From contig JABLYX010000002.1 in assembly GCA_018265615.1 (NCBI GenBank), forward strand, positions 62,001-126,000: a DNA stretch of 64,000 bases, written 5' to 3'. A program made the translations under genes and the position numbers. The notes beneath the pieces were generated by a model. That model did not search any database. It saw only the letters and a program-made list of their open reading frames with translations, and was not told where the DNA came from. Positions 1 through 8,955 of this stretch are shown here, piece after piece (position 1 is the first letter of the stretch; every line of letters begins with the position of its first letter). Source of the DNA: Lentisphaeria bacterium. GTDB lineage: Bacteria > Verrucomicrobiota > Lentisphaeria > Victivallales > Victivallaceae.

Positions 1-60
1 ATATCAATCACTGATTTATACGGCTCATAAAATTACCAAAGAAGTCAAGAAAGGGGTTCC

Positions 61-687
61 ATGAGCAAAGTCAACAATGAAATTGCGGTGCAGGATCGTA
101 AGGATTTCGGGAAGTGCGCTTCCCGCCGCTCCCGCAAGGCCGGCATGATTCCGGCGGTCGTCTACAGCAAGGGAAAAGAGGCGAAGCCGGTCATGGTCGA
201 CGCTGATGCCTGGAAGGTCCTTGCCGGGCACCACGTCCAGATGGTCACGCTGGTCGACGGGGCAGACAAGAGCACCGCGCTGGTCAAGGAAGTTCAGTTC
301 AACCACCTGAAGAATTACGTCCAGCACATCGATTTCCAGGAAGTCGACATGAATGCGGACCTGACGGCTATGGTTCCGGTCCACGCGCACGGCGATTGCC
401 TCGGTGTGAACCGCGGCGGCATTCTCGAGCTCGAACTGCATGAGCTCGAAGTGATCTGCCACCCGGACCACCTGCCGGAAAGCATCGCGGCCGAGGTTTC
501 CTCGCTCGATATCGGCGACCGGCTGCATGTGAAGGATCTGGTCATGCCGGAAGGCGTCCGGACCAATGTCGATCCGGAAGCGGTCGTTGCGCATGTCGTC
601 CGCCCGAAGGAAGAGGCTGCCGCGGCGGAAGCCTCGGCCGAGCCGGAAGCCATCAAGGAGAAGAAGGCTGACGCCGAGGCGAAGTAA
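61..687 (+). CDS. rplY: 50S ribosomal protein L25 (Ctc/TL5 form)
   Basis: The 208-residue product is the long form of L25, which binds 5S rRNA in the large subunit. The N-terminal part has the L25 core (SRRSRKAGMIPAVVYSKG and the PVMVDA strand), followed by the C-terminal beta domain of the Ctc/TL5 form (LELELHELEVICHP, then IGDRLHVKDL). It ends in an Ala/Glu/Lys-rich tail, common in this family. The ATG has an AGAAAGGGG ribosome binding site just upstream. It is followed 25 bases later by pth, a pairing seen in many bacteria. The upstream gene lies outside the window, so no promoter can be assigned. Confidence 0.95.
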   Translation: MSKVNNEIAVQDRKDFGKCASRRSRKAGMIPAVVYSKGKEAKPVMVDADAWKVLAGHHVQMVTLVDGADKSTALVKEVQFNHLKNYVQHIDFQEVDMNADLTAMVPVHAHGDCLGVNRGGILELELHELEVICHPDHLPESIAAEVSSLDIGDRLHVKDLVMPEGVRTNVDPEAVVAHVVRPKEEAAAAEASAEPEAIKEKKADAEAK

Positions 688-712
688 GCTTGCGGCGTAA
701 CGGAGTCCGGCG

Positions 713-1345
713 ATGGGCAATGGTGAAAATGAACGGATCCTTCTGGCGGTCGGCCTCGGCAACCCCGGAGCCGAATACGAAGGAACCCGCCATAATGCCG
801 GATTCATGGTGATCGATCGGCTGTTGGCCGGATTCCCGGCCGGACGGTTCGAAACCCGGCATGTCGCGCAGAGTTTCGTGTATGCCGGAACGTTCCGGGG
901 GAAACCGCTGTTTCTGCAGAAGCCGCAGACGTTCATGAACCTGAGCGGTCTGGCGGTTGCGGGATTCGCCCGGAAAGTGGGGATCAGTCCCGAAGAGGTG
1001 CTGATTATCTCCGACGATCTGGATCTGCCGGTCGGGCGGCTGCGGCTGCGGACCGGCGGCTCGGACGGCGGTCACAACGGGCTCAAGTCCGTGATCGCCG
1101 AACTCGGGAGTGCTTCATTCAGGCGGCTCCGGATCGGCGTCGGCCGCCCCGAAAAGAGCGGAACGGTCGATTATGTGCTGTCGAAGTTCGATGGCGAAGA
1201 AGCGGAGCGTTTCGATCTGTCGCTTGATGCGGCTGCGGAGGCGGTCCGAGCGGCGTTGACCGGCGGGATCGCCCGCGCAATGAACAAGTTCAATGCGTGG
1301 ACGCCTCCGGTGGAAGACGAAGAAAAAACAAACCAATCACAGTAA
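713..1345 (+). CDS. pth: Peptidyl-tRNA hydrolase
   Basis: This 210-residue enzyme releases tRNA from peptidyl-tRNA that has dropped off ribosomes. The family signature is clear: VGLGNPGAEYEGTRHNAGF at residues 11-29, including the catalytic His of TRHNAGF, then the QKPQTFMNLSG and DDLDLPVGRLRLR blocks and GGHNGLKS. Length is slightly above the usual 190 or so because of a short charged tail. It lies between rplY and rpsF. Its TAA at 1343-1345 overlaps the rpsF ribosome binding site, which implies coupled expression. Confidence 0.96.
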   Translation: MGNGENERILLAVGLGNPGAEYEGTRHNAGFMVIDRLLAGFPAGRFETRHVAQSFVYAGTFRGKPLFLQKPQTFMNLSGLAVAGFARKVGISPEEVLIISDDLDLPVGRLRLRTGGSDGGHNGLKSVIAELGSASFRRLRIGVGRPEKSGTVDYVLSKFDGEEAERFDLSLDAAAEAVRAALTGGIARAMNKFNAWTPPVEDEEKTNQSQ

Positions 1346-1355
1346 GAGGTTTATT

Positions 1356-1685
1356 TTGAAGAAATACGAAGCTGTATTCATTCTGGACATCCGTAAGACG
1401 GATGACGAGGGCGCGGCCTTCACCAAGGAATTCGCGGAACTGATCGCCTCTCTCGGCGGCAAGCTGGAATCCTCGACCCCGATGGGACGTCGCCAGTTCA
1501 CCTACGAGATCAACAAGCGCAAGGCGGGCATCTACTTCGACTTCATTTTCGAGCTCGAGGCCGAGAAGGTCATCGACATCAAGGAGAAGTACAAGCTTGA
1601 CGACCGCATCCTGCGCAACATGATCCTTCTCTGCGACCGCCCGGAAACGGCGGCGGAAGGCCCGATCAAGCTCAACCTCGAGTAA
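1356..1685 (+). CDS. rpsF: 30S ribosomal protein S6
   Basis: S6 binds the central domain of 16S rRNA together with S18. The protein starts KKYEAVFILD and contains the GRRQFTYEINKRKAGIYFDF and DDRILRNMILL blocks of the family. I place the start at a TTG codon (1356) because it sits six bases after an AAGAGG site and gives the canonical N-terminus. The open frame extends upstream to 1293, but that part overlaps pth and is not conserved S6 sequence. Length is 109 residues. It heads the usual rpsF-ssb-rpsR-rplI-dnaB block. Confidence 0.95.
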   Translation: MKKYEAVFILDIRKTDDEGAAFTKEFAELIASLGGKLESSTPMGRRQFTYEINKRKAGIYFDFIFELEAEKVIDIKEKYKLDDRILRNMILLCDRPETAAEGPIKLNLE

Positions 1686-1742
1686 GAGCGGATCGGTACG
1701 GAAGTTTGATTTTTCATAAACCATGAAACCTGGAGGCCGAAA

Positions 1743-2360
1743 ATGGCATCACTGAACAAGGTCTTTCTGTTGGGTAATCTGACCCGGGACCCCGATCTGC
1801 GCGCGCTGCCGAGCGGTTCGGCGGTCTGTGAGTTCGGCATTGCCGTGAACCGGCGCTATATGTCCGGCAACGGCCAGGAAGTCGAAGAGCCGTGCTTCGT
1901 CGACATCGTGGTCTGGGGCCGCAGCGCGGAAAGCTGCAAGCAATACCTCGAAAAAGGCTCCCAGGTCATGATCGAAGGGCGTCTCCAGCTCGACCAGTGG
2001 GAAGACCGCAACGGCGGCGGAAAGCGTTCGCGCCTTCGCGTGGTGGCCGAGCAGGTTCAGTTTCTGAGCCGCCGTCCCGGCGGCGACGGCCAGGGCGGTT
2101 ACGGCGGCGGCCAGCAGGGCGGCGGTTACAATCAGGGCTATGACGGCAACGGCAGCGGCTACGGTCAGCAGCCGCAGGGTGGTTACAGCCAGCCGCGCCA
2201 GCAGGGCGGTTACCAGCAGCGTCAGCCGCAGGGCGGAATGCCGCGCGCTCCGCAGCAGAATCAGGGCGGCATGCCGCACGCACCCCAGCCCGAGATGCCG
2301 CCGATGCCGGACAACGCTTTCAACCCCGATGAGGGGATGGAAGACGACATCCCGTTCTGA
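1743..2360 (+). CDS. ssb: Single-stranded DNA-binding protein
   Basis: The protein has an N-terminal OB fold of about 110 residues (LNKVFLLGNLTRDPDLRALP, VDIVVWGRSAESC, LEKGSQVMIEGRL). A long Gly/Gln/Pro-rich linker follows, then the acidic tail ending DDIPF that recruits replication and repair partners. At 205 residues it is longer than E. coli SSB, all of the extra length being linker. The ATG follows GGAGGCCGAAA. It lies between the two S6/S18 genes as in many bacteria, so it is probably co-transcribed with them. Confidence 0.97.
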   Translation: MASLNKVFLLGNLTRDPDLRALPSGSAVCEFGIAVNRRYMSGNGQEVEEPCFVDIVVWGRSAESCKQYLEKGSQVMIEGRLQLDQWEDRNGGGKRSRLRVVAEQVQFLSRRPGGDGQGGYGGGQQGGGYNQGYDGNGSGYGQQPQGGYSQPRQQGGYQQRQPQGGMPRAPQQNQGGMPHAPQPEMPPMPDNAFNPDEGMEDDIPF

Positions 2361-2452
2361 GAAACGGGATTGGGCGGAGGAGCATGACGCTCCCGGAACG
2401 ATAAGCAACAAAAAAAATTCGTACTAGCTTTATAACGAAAGGTATCACAATT

Positions 2453-2683
2453 ATGCAGCCGAAAAGACAAGGTCGCCGCAGATCGCCGGCGAAGCCGAAG
2501 ATTTGCCGTTTCTGCGAAGCGAAGGTCACGTACATCGACTTCAAGGACGCCGAAACTCTGAGCAAGTTCCAGACCGAGAAGGGCAAAATCATGCCGCGCC
2601 GGATCACCGGAACCTGCCTCGACCACCAGAAGATGCTTGCGACCGCCGTCAAGCGCGCCCGCATCATCGCGCTTGTTTACTAA
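2453..2683 (+). CDS. rpsR: 30S ribosomal protein S18
   Basis: This 76-residue protein shows S18 hallmarks: a basic N-terminus, CRFCEAKVTYIDFKDAETL, KIMPRRITGTCLDHQ and a basic tail. S18 pairs with S6 on the small subunit platform. The Cys residues (CRFC near residue 17 and the later Cys before LDHQ) resemble the zinc-binding C+ form of S18, so zinc binding is possible. It is followed after 22 bases by rplI. Confidence 0.96.
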   Translation: MQPKRQGRRRSPAKPKICRFCEAKVTYIDFKDAETLSKFQTEKGKIMPRRITGTCLDHQKMLATAVKRARIIALVY

Positions 2684-2705
2684 TTCCTGAAGGAGGAAAT
2701 ACAAT

Positions 2706-3155
2706 ATGGCTCACGTGAAACTGATCCTCCTCGATGACGTCGAGAACCTCGGCCTGGCCGGGGATGAAGTCCATGTCGCTCCGGGTTATGCCCGCAACTT
2801 TCTGCTGCCGCGCAAGCTGGCGGCGAAGGCGACGCCGGGCACGCTGCGTCTGATCGAATCGCGCAAGGTCCAGATTGCCGCCCGCCGGGCGCAGGAGCTG
2901 ACCGAGGCGAAGGCGCTCGCGGAAAAGCTGGCCGGAATCGAGCTTTCGATCCCGATGCAGGCGACCGAAGACGAACAGCTCTTCGGTTCGGTCACCTCCC
3001 GCATGGTTGCGGACCAGCTCTCCGTCCAGGGCTACTCGATCGACCACAACCGGATCAAGATGGATCCGATCAAGACGCTCGGAACGTTCGAGGTGGAGGT
3101 CAAGCTCCACCACGACGTGAACGCCGCTTTGAAGGTCTGGGTTGTCCGGGGCTGA
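2706..3155 (+). CDS. rplI: 50S ribosomal protein L9
   Basis: The 149-residue length and two-domain design match L9: an N-terminal domain (VKLILLDDVENLGLAGDEV, PGYARNFLLPRKLA), a long charged central helix, and the C-terminal rRNA-binding domain (LFGSVTSRMVADQL). The ribosome binding site AAGGAGG is near ideal. The stop codon at 3153-3155 lies eight bases before the chosen dnaB start, which suggests translational coupling. Confidence 0.96.
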   Translation: MAHVKLILLDDVENLGLAGDEVHVAPGYARNFLLPRKLAAKATPGTLRLIESRKVQIAARRAQELTEAKALAEKLAGIELSIPMQATEDEQLFGSVTSRMVADQLSVQGYSIDHNRIKMDPIKTLGTFEVEVKLHHDVNAALKVWVVRG

Positions 3156-3162
3156 AAGGCGC

Positions 3163-4581
3163 ATGGCGTTCGACGAGAAAGCCGCGGCCCGTCTGGTTCC
3201 GGGGATCCTCCCCGACCGGGCTCAGCCGCATGATCCGTCCGTGGAGCGCGCGGTTCTCGCAGCCATGCTGCGGGAACCCAGCCCATGTGTGGATATTGCG
3301 ATTGAACACTTCCGGACTCCGGAGGTGTTCTATTCGCATGTACACCGGGAGATCTATCAGGTCATTCTCGAGCTGTATGCCGATCCTCAGCTGAAGGTGG
3401 ACATCATTTCGGTGGCGCACCGGCTCAAGACGCTCGACAAGCTCGACGCCGTCGGCGGTGAAATCTTCCTCGCCGAGCTGGACGGCTCCATCTCGACCAC
3501 GGTCAACATCGAATCGTGGTGCCTGATTCTCCAGAAATACGCGACTCTCCGGAAAATGATCGATGTATGCAGCGAGTCGCTCCTCAAATGCTACGATTCC
3601 GACGCCGACGCGGGGCAGCTGGTCGAAGAGATCGAGACCGACATCTACAAGGTCCGCAACGATCAGGAGAAAAGCTCGAACGTCGAGGTTCAGGATATCA
3701 TCGCGGACGAGTTCCGCGAACTGATGAAAATCTACAACGGCGAAATCGAGGTCGGCATTCCGACCGGTTACGCCCAGCTCGACAGCTATACCGGCGGCTT
3801 GAAGGCCGGTGAAATGTTTGTTCTCGCGGCGCGCCCCTCCATCGGCAAGACCAGTCTCGCGCTGAATCTGATCCGGAACCTTGTGCTGCCGACCCGCTCC
3901 CCGCATCCGCGGAAGGTGGCGTTCTTCAGCCTTGAAATGACCTCGGCGCAGATCGCGCGCCGCCTTTTGTGCACCGAAGCGGGGCTCTCGGAATCGGTGT
4001 TCTGGAACAAGTCTTTCCTGGACAGCGACCTGACGAAGATGACGAACGCGGTCTCCGCGTTTCAGAAAGCGAAGCTCTTCATCGACGACACCGGCGGCCT
4101 CACGATCGCCGAGCTGCGCGCGAAAGCGCGGCGGCTGAAGATGAAAGAGGGGATCGAGTGCGTCGTCATCGACTATCTGCAGCTCATGCATGCCGACGGC
4201 CGCACCGACAGCCGCCAGCAGGAGGTTGCGGAGATTTCAAGCGGCATCAAGACGCTTGCAAAGGACCTGAAGATCCCGGTTCTGGTGCTCGCGCAGTTGA
4301 ACCGCGAAGTTGATAAGACGGCCGGAGCGGGCTCGCGCCCGAAGCTTGCGCACCTGCGCGAGTCCGGCACGATCGAGCAGGATGCGGACATCGTGACCTT
4401 CCTGCACAGGAATCGCGACGACGCGAAAGAGATTTCCAGCGCCGACCAGAGCGTCGACGCGGAGTGGATCATTGAGAAGAACCGTAACGGGCGGACCGGT
4501 ATCCTGAAGCTCCTCTTTTTTCCGACGAAGATGGAGTTCATTGCGGCCGCACCGTACAAGGACGAGGATTGCCCGCAGTAG
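3163..4581 (+). CDS. dnaB: Replicative DNA helicase DnaB
   Basis: DnaB is the hexameric helicase that opens the replication fork. The N-terminal helical domain starts with the diagnostic QPHDPSVERAVLAAML. The RecA-like domain has Walker A (ARPSIGKTS, Lys near residue 229), the FFSLEM block, Walker B (VVIDYLQLM, near residue 335) and the LAQLNREVDK and LRESGTIEQDADIV motifs. I chose ATG 3163 over an in-frame TTG at 3142, because GAAAGG precedes it and the TTG lies inside rplI. Length is 472 residues, normal for the family, with no intein. Confidence 0.96.
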   Translation: MAFDEKAAARLVPGILPDRAQPHDPSVERAVLAAMLREPSPCVDIAIEHFRTPEVFYSHVHREIYQVILELYADPQLKVDIISVAHRLKTLDKLDAVGGEIFLAELDGSISTTVNIESWCLILQKYATLRKMIDVCSESLLKCYDSDADAGQLVEEIETDIYKVRNDQEKSSNVEVQDIIADEFRELMKIYNGEIEVGIPTGYAQLDSYTGGLKAGEMFVLAARPSIGKTSLALNLIRNLVLPTRSPHPRKVAFFSLEMTSAQIARRLLCTEAGLSESVFWNKSFLDSDLTKMTNAVSAFQKAKLFIDDTGGLTIAELRAKARRLKMKEGIECVVIDYLQLMHADGRTDSRQQEVAEISSGIKTLAKDLKIPVLVLAQLNREVDKTAGAGSRPKLAHLRESGTIEQDADIVTFLHRNRDDAKEISSADQSVDAEWIIEKNRNGRTGILKLLFFPTKMEFIAAAPYKDEDCPQ

Positions 4582-4631
4582 GCGGGTTTTCCCTGTTCCC
4601 GAGCCGGAATACCCCAGGAGTGGAAAAGATC

Positions 4632-6959
4632 GTGAAATTCGCAAAGAAAGCAGGCTGTGTGCTGGCCTCCCTCGCGTTGGCCGCGGCCGGGGCGTGGGCG
4701 GCGGAAGTGGCCGAAGTCAGGTTCGAGCAGCAGGGGCCGCAGGCGCTCTCGCCCGAACAGATCGGCCTGAATGTCCAGCTGCGCAAGGGCGCGCAGTACA
4801 AGCGTGAGATTCTCGACGCCGACGTGAAGCGGCTCTACAACACCGGGAATTTCGCCGACGTGGTCTCGGAAGTAGAGGACCTGCCGGACGACAAAGTGAG
4901 AATCACGTTCAAGCTCCGGCTCAAACCGCGGGTCAGCCTGATTCAGTTCAAGGGGAACGTAAAATTCTCCGCCGTCGAACTCGGCAAGCAGGTCACTCAG
5001 ACAGAAGGTGCATTGCTGAACGACAAGGCGCTGCGCGAAAGCGCGCAGAATCTGCGGAAGTTCTACAGCGAAAAAGGGTACACGGACAATACGGTTACTC
5101 CGGTGATCCTGCCGGATGAAGACGGTACGGTTACGCTGGTTTTCCAGGTTGAGGAGAACCTGAAGCTGAAGGTCAACAACGTTGCTTTCGAGGGTGCCGG
5201 GGTGTTTTCGCAGTGGGATCTGAAGCATTCGATCGCAAACCAGTACTCCTACTGGAACTGGCTCCCGTTTGTGAATGAATACCTGAACTACGGCCTGCTG
5301 GACCGGAGCGAGCTTGAGCTCGACCGGGCGCGCCTGCGGGAGAAGTATCACGAAAAGGGGTATCTCGACTTCAAAATCGACGACATCGCGATCGTGCCGG
5401 AGCCGGACGACCCCGAATATGTGAATCTTGATTTCAAAATCACCGAAGGCGAACCGTACAAGGTCGGCAAACAGAGCATCACCGGCAGCACCGTGTTCAC
5501 CGAGGAGGAGCTTCTGCCGTACCTGCGGCTGAAGGAGGGCGAAACCTTCTCCAGTACGGCGGAGCAGGATACCGTGCGCGGCATTTCGGCCCGTTACGGT
5601 TCGCTCGGCTATGCGGATATGACCTGCCGGCCGGTCCGGCACGAGGATTACGAGAACAAGACTGTGGACATCGTCTACGAGATCACCGAAGGGCGCAAAT
5701 ATTTCGTCCGGCAGGTCGTCATCGTCGGCAACACCGACACGAAGGACAAAGTGATCCGCCGCGACCTGGTGGTCCACGACGGCGATCCGCTTGATCCGGC
5801 CCGTATCGACGTGAGCCGTCAGCGGCTGCTCGGCATGGGCTATTTCGAGAGTGTGGAGGCCTCCGCCGTCGGCGCGGACGCGCTCGACGAGAAGGATGTG
5901 GTCTTCCGGGTGAAGGAGAAGCCGACGCGGTACAATTTCCGCATCGGCGCGGGTGCGTCCGACATCAGCAACTTCTTCGGCATGGCGGAAATTTCGACCG
6001 ACAACTTCGATCTCATGAATCCCGGCAACTGGTTCTACGGCGGTGGCCAGCGTATGCGCATCCAGGGGGTGCTCGGAATTGACAACGCGGGTTTCAACGT
6101 TGACTTTGTTGAACCGTGGCTTTTCGATCTGCCGCTCCGCTTTGAGATTTCCGGCTATATGAACCTGGTCGATTACGACGAATGGCGCGAGAACCGCGTC
6201 GGCTTCCGGACCTCGCTGACCCGCCGGGTCTTCGACGATTTCACATCGGTTTCGGTCGGCTACAAATTTGAATATGTGAAGATCAACGAGGTGTCGCACC
6301 GCTTCAAGGATTATATGCGCGAGAACAAGCAGACCGAGGGGCAGCTCGTGAGCCAGCCGTCGCTCTCGCTGACCCGCGACACCCGCGACAGCCTCATGGA
6401 CCCGACCAGCGGCTACAATATCAATCTGTTCGGCTCGGTTACGCCGCAGTTCCTCGGCTCATCGAGCACCTATTACCGGCTTGAAGCGAAGGGGAGTTAC
6501 TACTACAGCTTCTTCGACAAGGCGATCATCGCAATGGTCGGCGGCAAGATCGGAACCGTCGCCTCCGTGAACCGCGACAAGGATGTTCCGATTTTCGAGC
6601 GTTATTTCCTCGGCGGCAGCGATTCGCTGCGCGGCTTCGATTACCGTTCGGTTTCGCCGACTTTCGGTCACGGCAACAACTACGGCGGCCAGACCATGCT
6701 GCAGCTGACGGCGGAGATTACGCACCCGATCTGGGGGCCGATCCGCGGCGCGGCTTTCTGCGACGTCGGCAACGCATGGAAGAATTCGTTTGAAATGGAT
6801 CTTTCGGAAATCAACGTCGGCATCGGCTACGGGCTTCGGATCCGGCTGCCGATCGTGAATGCGCCGATCAAGCTTGACCTCGCGTATCCGATTGTGAATA
6901 ATCAGGATTACGAATCGAACAAACTGCGTTTCCACTTCAACCTGGGATTCTCGTACTGA
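4632..6959 (+). CDS. bamA: Outer membrane protein assembly factor BamA (Omp85)
   Basis: BamA inserts beta-barrel proteins into the outer membrane. From a GTG at 4632 the protein begins with a signal peptide (KFAKKAGCVLASLALAAAGA, cleaved near AWA-AE). Repeated POTRA domains follow over about 400 residues, with motifs such as IQFKGNVKF and RQVVIVGNTDTKDKVIRRDL. The C-terminal barrel has the YFLGGSDSLRGF motif of loop 6 and ends with an aromatic residue (GFSY). An AGGAG lies 11 bases before the GTG; another in-frame GTG at 4620 overlaps it. The 775-residue length fits the family. Its TGA overlaps the mazG ATG. Confidence 0.94.
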   Translation: MKFAKKAGCVLASLALAAAGAWAAEVAEVRFEQQGPQALSPEQIGLNVQLRKGAQYKREILDADVKRLYNTGNFADVVSEVEDLPDDKVRITFKLRLKPRVSLIQFKGNVKFSAVELGKQVTQTEGALLNDKALRESAQNLRKFYSEKGYTDNTVTPVILPDEDGTVTLVFQVEENLKLKVNNVAFEGAGVFSQWDLKHSIANQYSYWNWLPFVNEYLNYGLLDRSELELDRARLREKYHEKGYLDFKIDDIAIVPEPDDPEYVNLDFKITEGEPYKVGKQSITGSTVFTEEELLPYLRLKEGETFSSTAEQDTVRGISARYGSLGYADMTCRPVRHEDYENKTVDIVYEITEGRKYFVRQVVIVGNTDTKDKVIRRDLVVHDGDPLDPARIDVSRQRLLGMGYFESVEASAVGADALDEKDVVFRVKEKPTRYNFRIGAGASDISNFFGMAEISTDNFDLMNPGNWFYGGGQRMRIQGVLGIDNAGFNVDFVEPWLFDLPLRFEISGYMNLVDYDEWRENRVGFRTSLTRRVFDDFTSVSVGYKFEYVKINEVSHRFKDYMRENKQTEGQLVSQPSLSLTRDTRDSLMDPTSGYNINLFGSVTPQFLGSSSTYYRLEAKGSYYYSFFDKAIIAMVGGKIGTVASVNRDKDVPIFERYFLGGSDSLRGFDYRSVSPTFGHGNNYGGQTMLQLTAEITHPIWGPIRGAAFCDVGNAWKNSFEMDLSEINVGIGYGLRIRLPIVNAPIKLDLAYPIVNNQDYESNKLRFHFNLGFSY

Positions 6960-7780
6960 TGAGCGAGCTGATGAAATTCGAACCGACCGCCGAGTCGCTT
7001 CTTGCGATTCTCGAACGGCTTCGTGCGCCGGGCGGCTGCCCGTGGGACCGGGAACAGACCCGGCAGACCCTGAGCCGCAGCCTGGCGGAAGAGTGTGCCG
7101 AGCTTCTGGATGCGATTGACCGGAATGATCCGGCCGACATCTGCGATGAACTCGGCGATCTTTTCATGAATGTCCTGTTCCAGTGCGTCGTTGCGGCGGA
7201 GCAGGGGGAGTTCTCCTACCGGGAGATGGCCGGGCATATCGTGGAGAAGATGGTCCGCCGCCACGCCCATATCTTCGGCGGCGAAAAGGCGGAAACCGCC
7301 GAAGAGGTGACTGAGCTCTGGGTAAAGATCAAGGAGAAGGAAAAAGCCGCGGCCGGCAAGCCGCGTGAAACGTCGATCCTCGATGGGGTCGGCAGTTACC
7401 TGACGAGCCTGAACCGGGCGGAGAAACTTCAGAAGAAGGTCTCCAAAGTCGGTTTCGACTGGGACAGCAGTCAGGGTATTGTCGAAAAGATCGAAGAGGA
7501 GCTCGCCGAGTTGAAGGAGGCGATGGCGGAAGGCGACGAGGAGCATGTCGACGAAGAACTCGGCGATCTGCTGTTTGTGGTCAGCAATCTCGCGCGTTTC
7601 CGCAAGCGCGCGACTTCGGAGGAGCTGCTTCGGGCGGCCAACCGGAAGTTCGAGTCGCGGTTCCGTTATATCGAACGGCGGCTGGCGGAGGAAAACGTTC
7701 CGCTCGACATAGCCGGCGGCGAACGGTTCGAGGCGCTGTGGCGCGAAGCGAAGCTGAATGAAAAGAAAACGGACCGCTGA
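6959..7780 (+). CDS. mazG: Nucleoside triphosphate pyrophosphohydrolase MazG
   Basis: MazG hydrolyses (d)NTPs to monophosphate and pyrophosphate. The 273-residue protein has two tandem MazG domains. The first contains LRAPGGCPWDREQTRQTL and the metal-binding EECAELLDAI...DELGDLFMN helices; the second has EEELAELKEAM...DEELGDLLFVVSNLAR. The ATG shares bases with the bamA stop (ATGA), so translation is coupled. It lies 20 bases upstream of arnB. Nothing in the sequence ties it to lipid A work; it looks like a housekeeping gene in the same transcript. Confidence 0.95.
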   Translation: MSELMKFEPTAESLLAILERLRAPGGCPWDREQTRQTLSRSLAEECAELLDAIDRNDPADICDELGDLFMNVLFQCVVAAEQGEFSYREMAGHIVEKMVRRHAHIFGGEKAETAEEVTELWVKIKEKEKAAAGKPRETSILDGVGSYLTSLNRAEKLQKKVSKVGFDWDSSQGIVEKIEEELAELKEAMAEGDEEHVDEELGDLLFVVSNLARFRKRATSEELLRAANRKFESRFRYIERRLAEENVPLDIAGGERFEALWREAKLNEKKTDR

Positions 7781-7800
7781 AAGGTCCAGGAGGAGTCATT

Positions 7801-8943
7801 ATGCGCAGTGAATTTTTGCCTTTTACCCGGCCCGCGATCAATGAGGCCGATATCCGGGCCGTAACGGAAGTTCTGCGTTCCGGCTGGATCACGAACGGAC
7901 CGCAGAACGCGGCGCTCGAAGCCGGCGTATGTGAAGTCACCGGCAACCGCTTCGGGGTGGCCCTCGCCTCCGCGACCGCCGCGATGCACCTTCTGATGAA
8001 AATGATGAAGATCGGTCCCGGAGATGAAGTCATCACGCCGTCGATGACCTGGGTTTCGATTGTGAATATGATTGTACTGGCCGGGGCGACTCCGGTTTTC
8101 TGCGAAATCGACCGTGAAACCATGCTGGCTACGCCGGAGAGCATCGCGGAGAAGATCACGCCGCGCACGAAGCTGATTATCCCGGTGCACTTCGCCGGTG
8201 CGGCCCTTGACCTCGACGGGATCTACCGGGTTGCCGGGGAGATTCCGGTGATCGAAGATGCGGCCCATGCGCTCGGGACCTATTACAAGGGCCGTCACGT
8301 CGGTTCGACCGGCGCGGCGATCTATTCGTTCCACGCGATCAAGAATGTGACGACCGGCGAGGGCGGCATGTTCGTGACCAACAGCGAGGAAGACGCGGCA
8401 TTGATGCGGCGCTGGAAGTTCCACGGCATCGGCATGGATGCGTTTGACCGCCAGAACCGCGGCCGTTCGCCTCAGGCGGAGGTGATTGAGCCGGGGTTCA
8501 AGTACAATTTGACCGACATCTGCGCGGCGGTCGGCGTTTCGCAGCTCTCGCGCCTGGTCAACATCAATACCCGGCGGCGCGAGCTTGCGATGCTCTACCG
8601 GAAAGAGCTTGCGGGAATCCCGGAAATCCGGCCGCTGGCCGATCCGGATTATGAATTCAAGCATGCATGGCACCTTTTCGTGGTGCGGGTCGATACGCCG
8701 AAAATCGACCGCAACAGCTTCATGACCGAGCTCAAGGCGCGGAATATCGGGACCGGGCTGCACTTCCGTTGCGCCCATCTGCAGAAATATTACCGCGAAA
8801 CGATGGGCTTCCGTCCCGGGATGCTGCCGGCGACCGAGTACAACAGCGACCGCATCTGTTCTCTGCCGCTTTTCCCGGATATGACTTTTGACGACGTGAT
8901 CGACGTCGTCGATGCAATCAAGGCGGTTCTCGCCTGCAAGTAG
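7801..8943 (+). CDS. arnB: UDP-4-amino-4-deoxy-L-arabinose aminotransferase (ArnB, DegT family)
   Basis: ArnB transfers an amino group from glutamate to the 4-keto sugar made by ArnA, giving UDP-L-Ara4N. This is a PLP enzyme of the DegT/DnrJ/EryC1 fold. The sequence has FTRPAINEADIRAV, ATAAMHLLMKMM, PVHFAGAALDLD, EDAAHALGTYYKG and SFHAIKNVTTGEGGM; the Lys of HAIKN (residue 181) is the expected PLP lysine. The HAIKNVTTGEGG block is closer to ArnB than to other sugar aminotransferases. The 380-residue length fits. The ATG has a strong AGGAGGAG site. arnT follows 12 bases downstream. Confidence 0.9.
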   Translation: MRSEFLPFTRPAINEADIRAVTEVLRSGWITNGPQNAALEAGVCEVTGNRFGVALASATAAMHLLMKMMKIGPGDEVITPSMTWVSIVNMIVLAGATPVFCEIDRETMLATPESIAEKITPRTKLIIPVHFAGAALDLDGIYRVAGEIPVIEDAAHALGTYYKGRHVGSTGAAIYSFHAIKNVTTGEGGMFVTNSEEDAALMRRWKFHGIGMDAFDRQNRGRSPQAEVIEPGFKYNLTDICAAVGVSQLSRLVNINTRRRELAMLYRKELAGIPEIRPLADPDYEFKHAWHLFVVRVDTPKIDRNSFMTELKARNIGTGLHFRCAHLQKYYRETMGFRPGMLPATEYNSDRICSLPLFPDMTFDDVIDVVDAIKAVLACK

Positions 8944-8955
8944 TGTGGACGATCT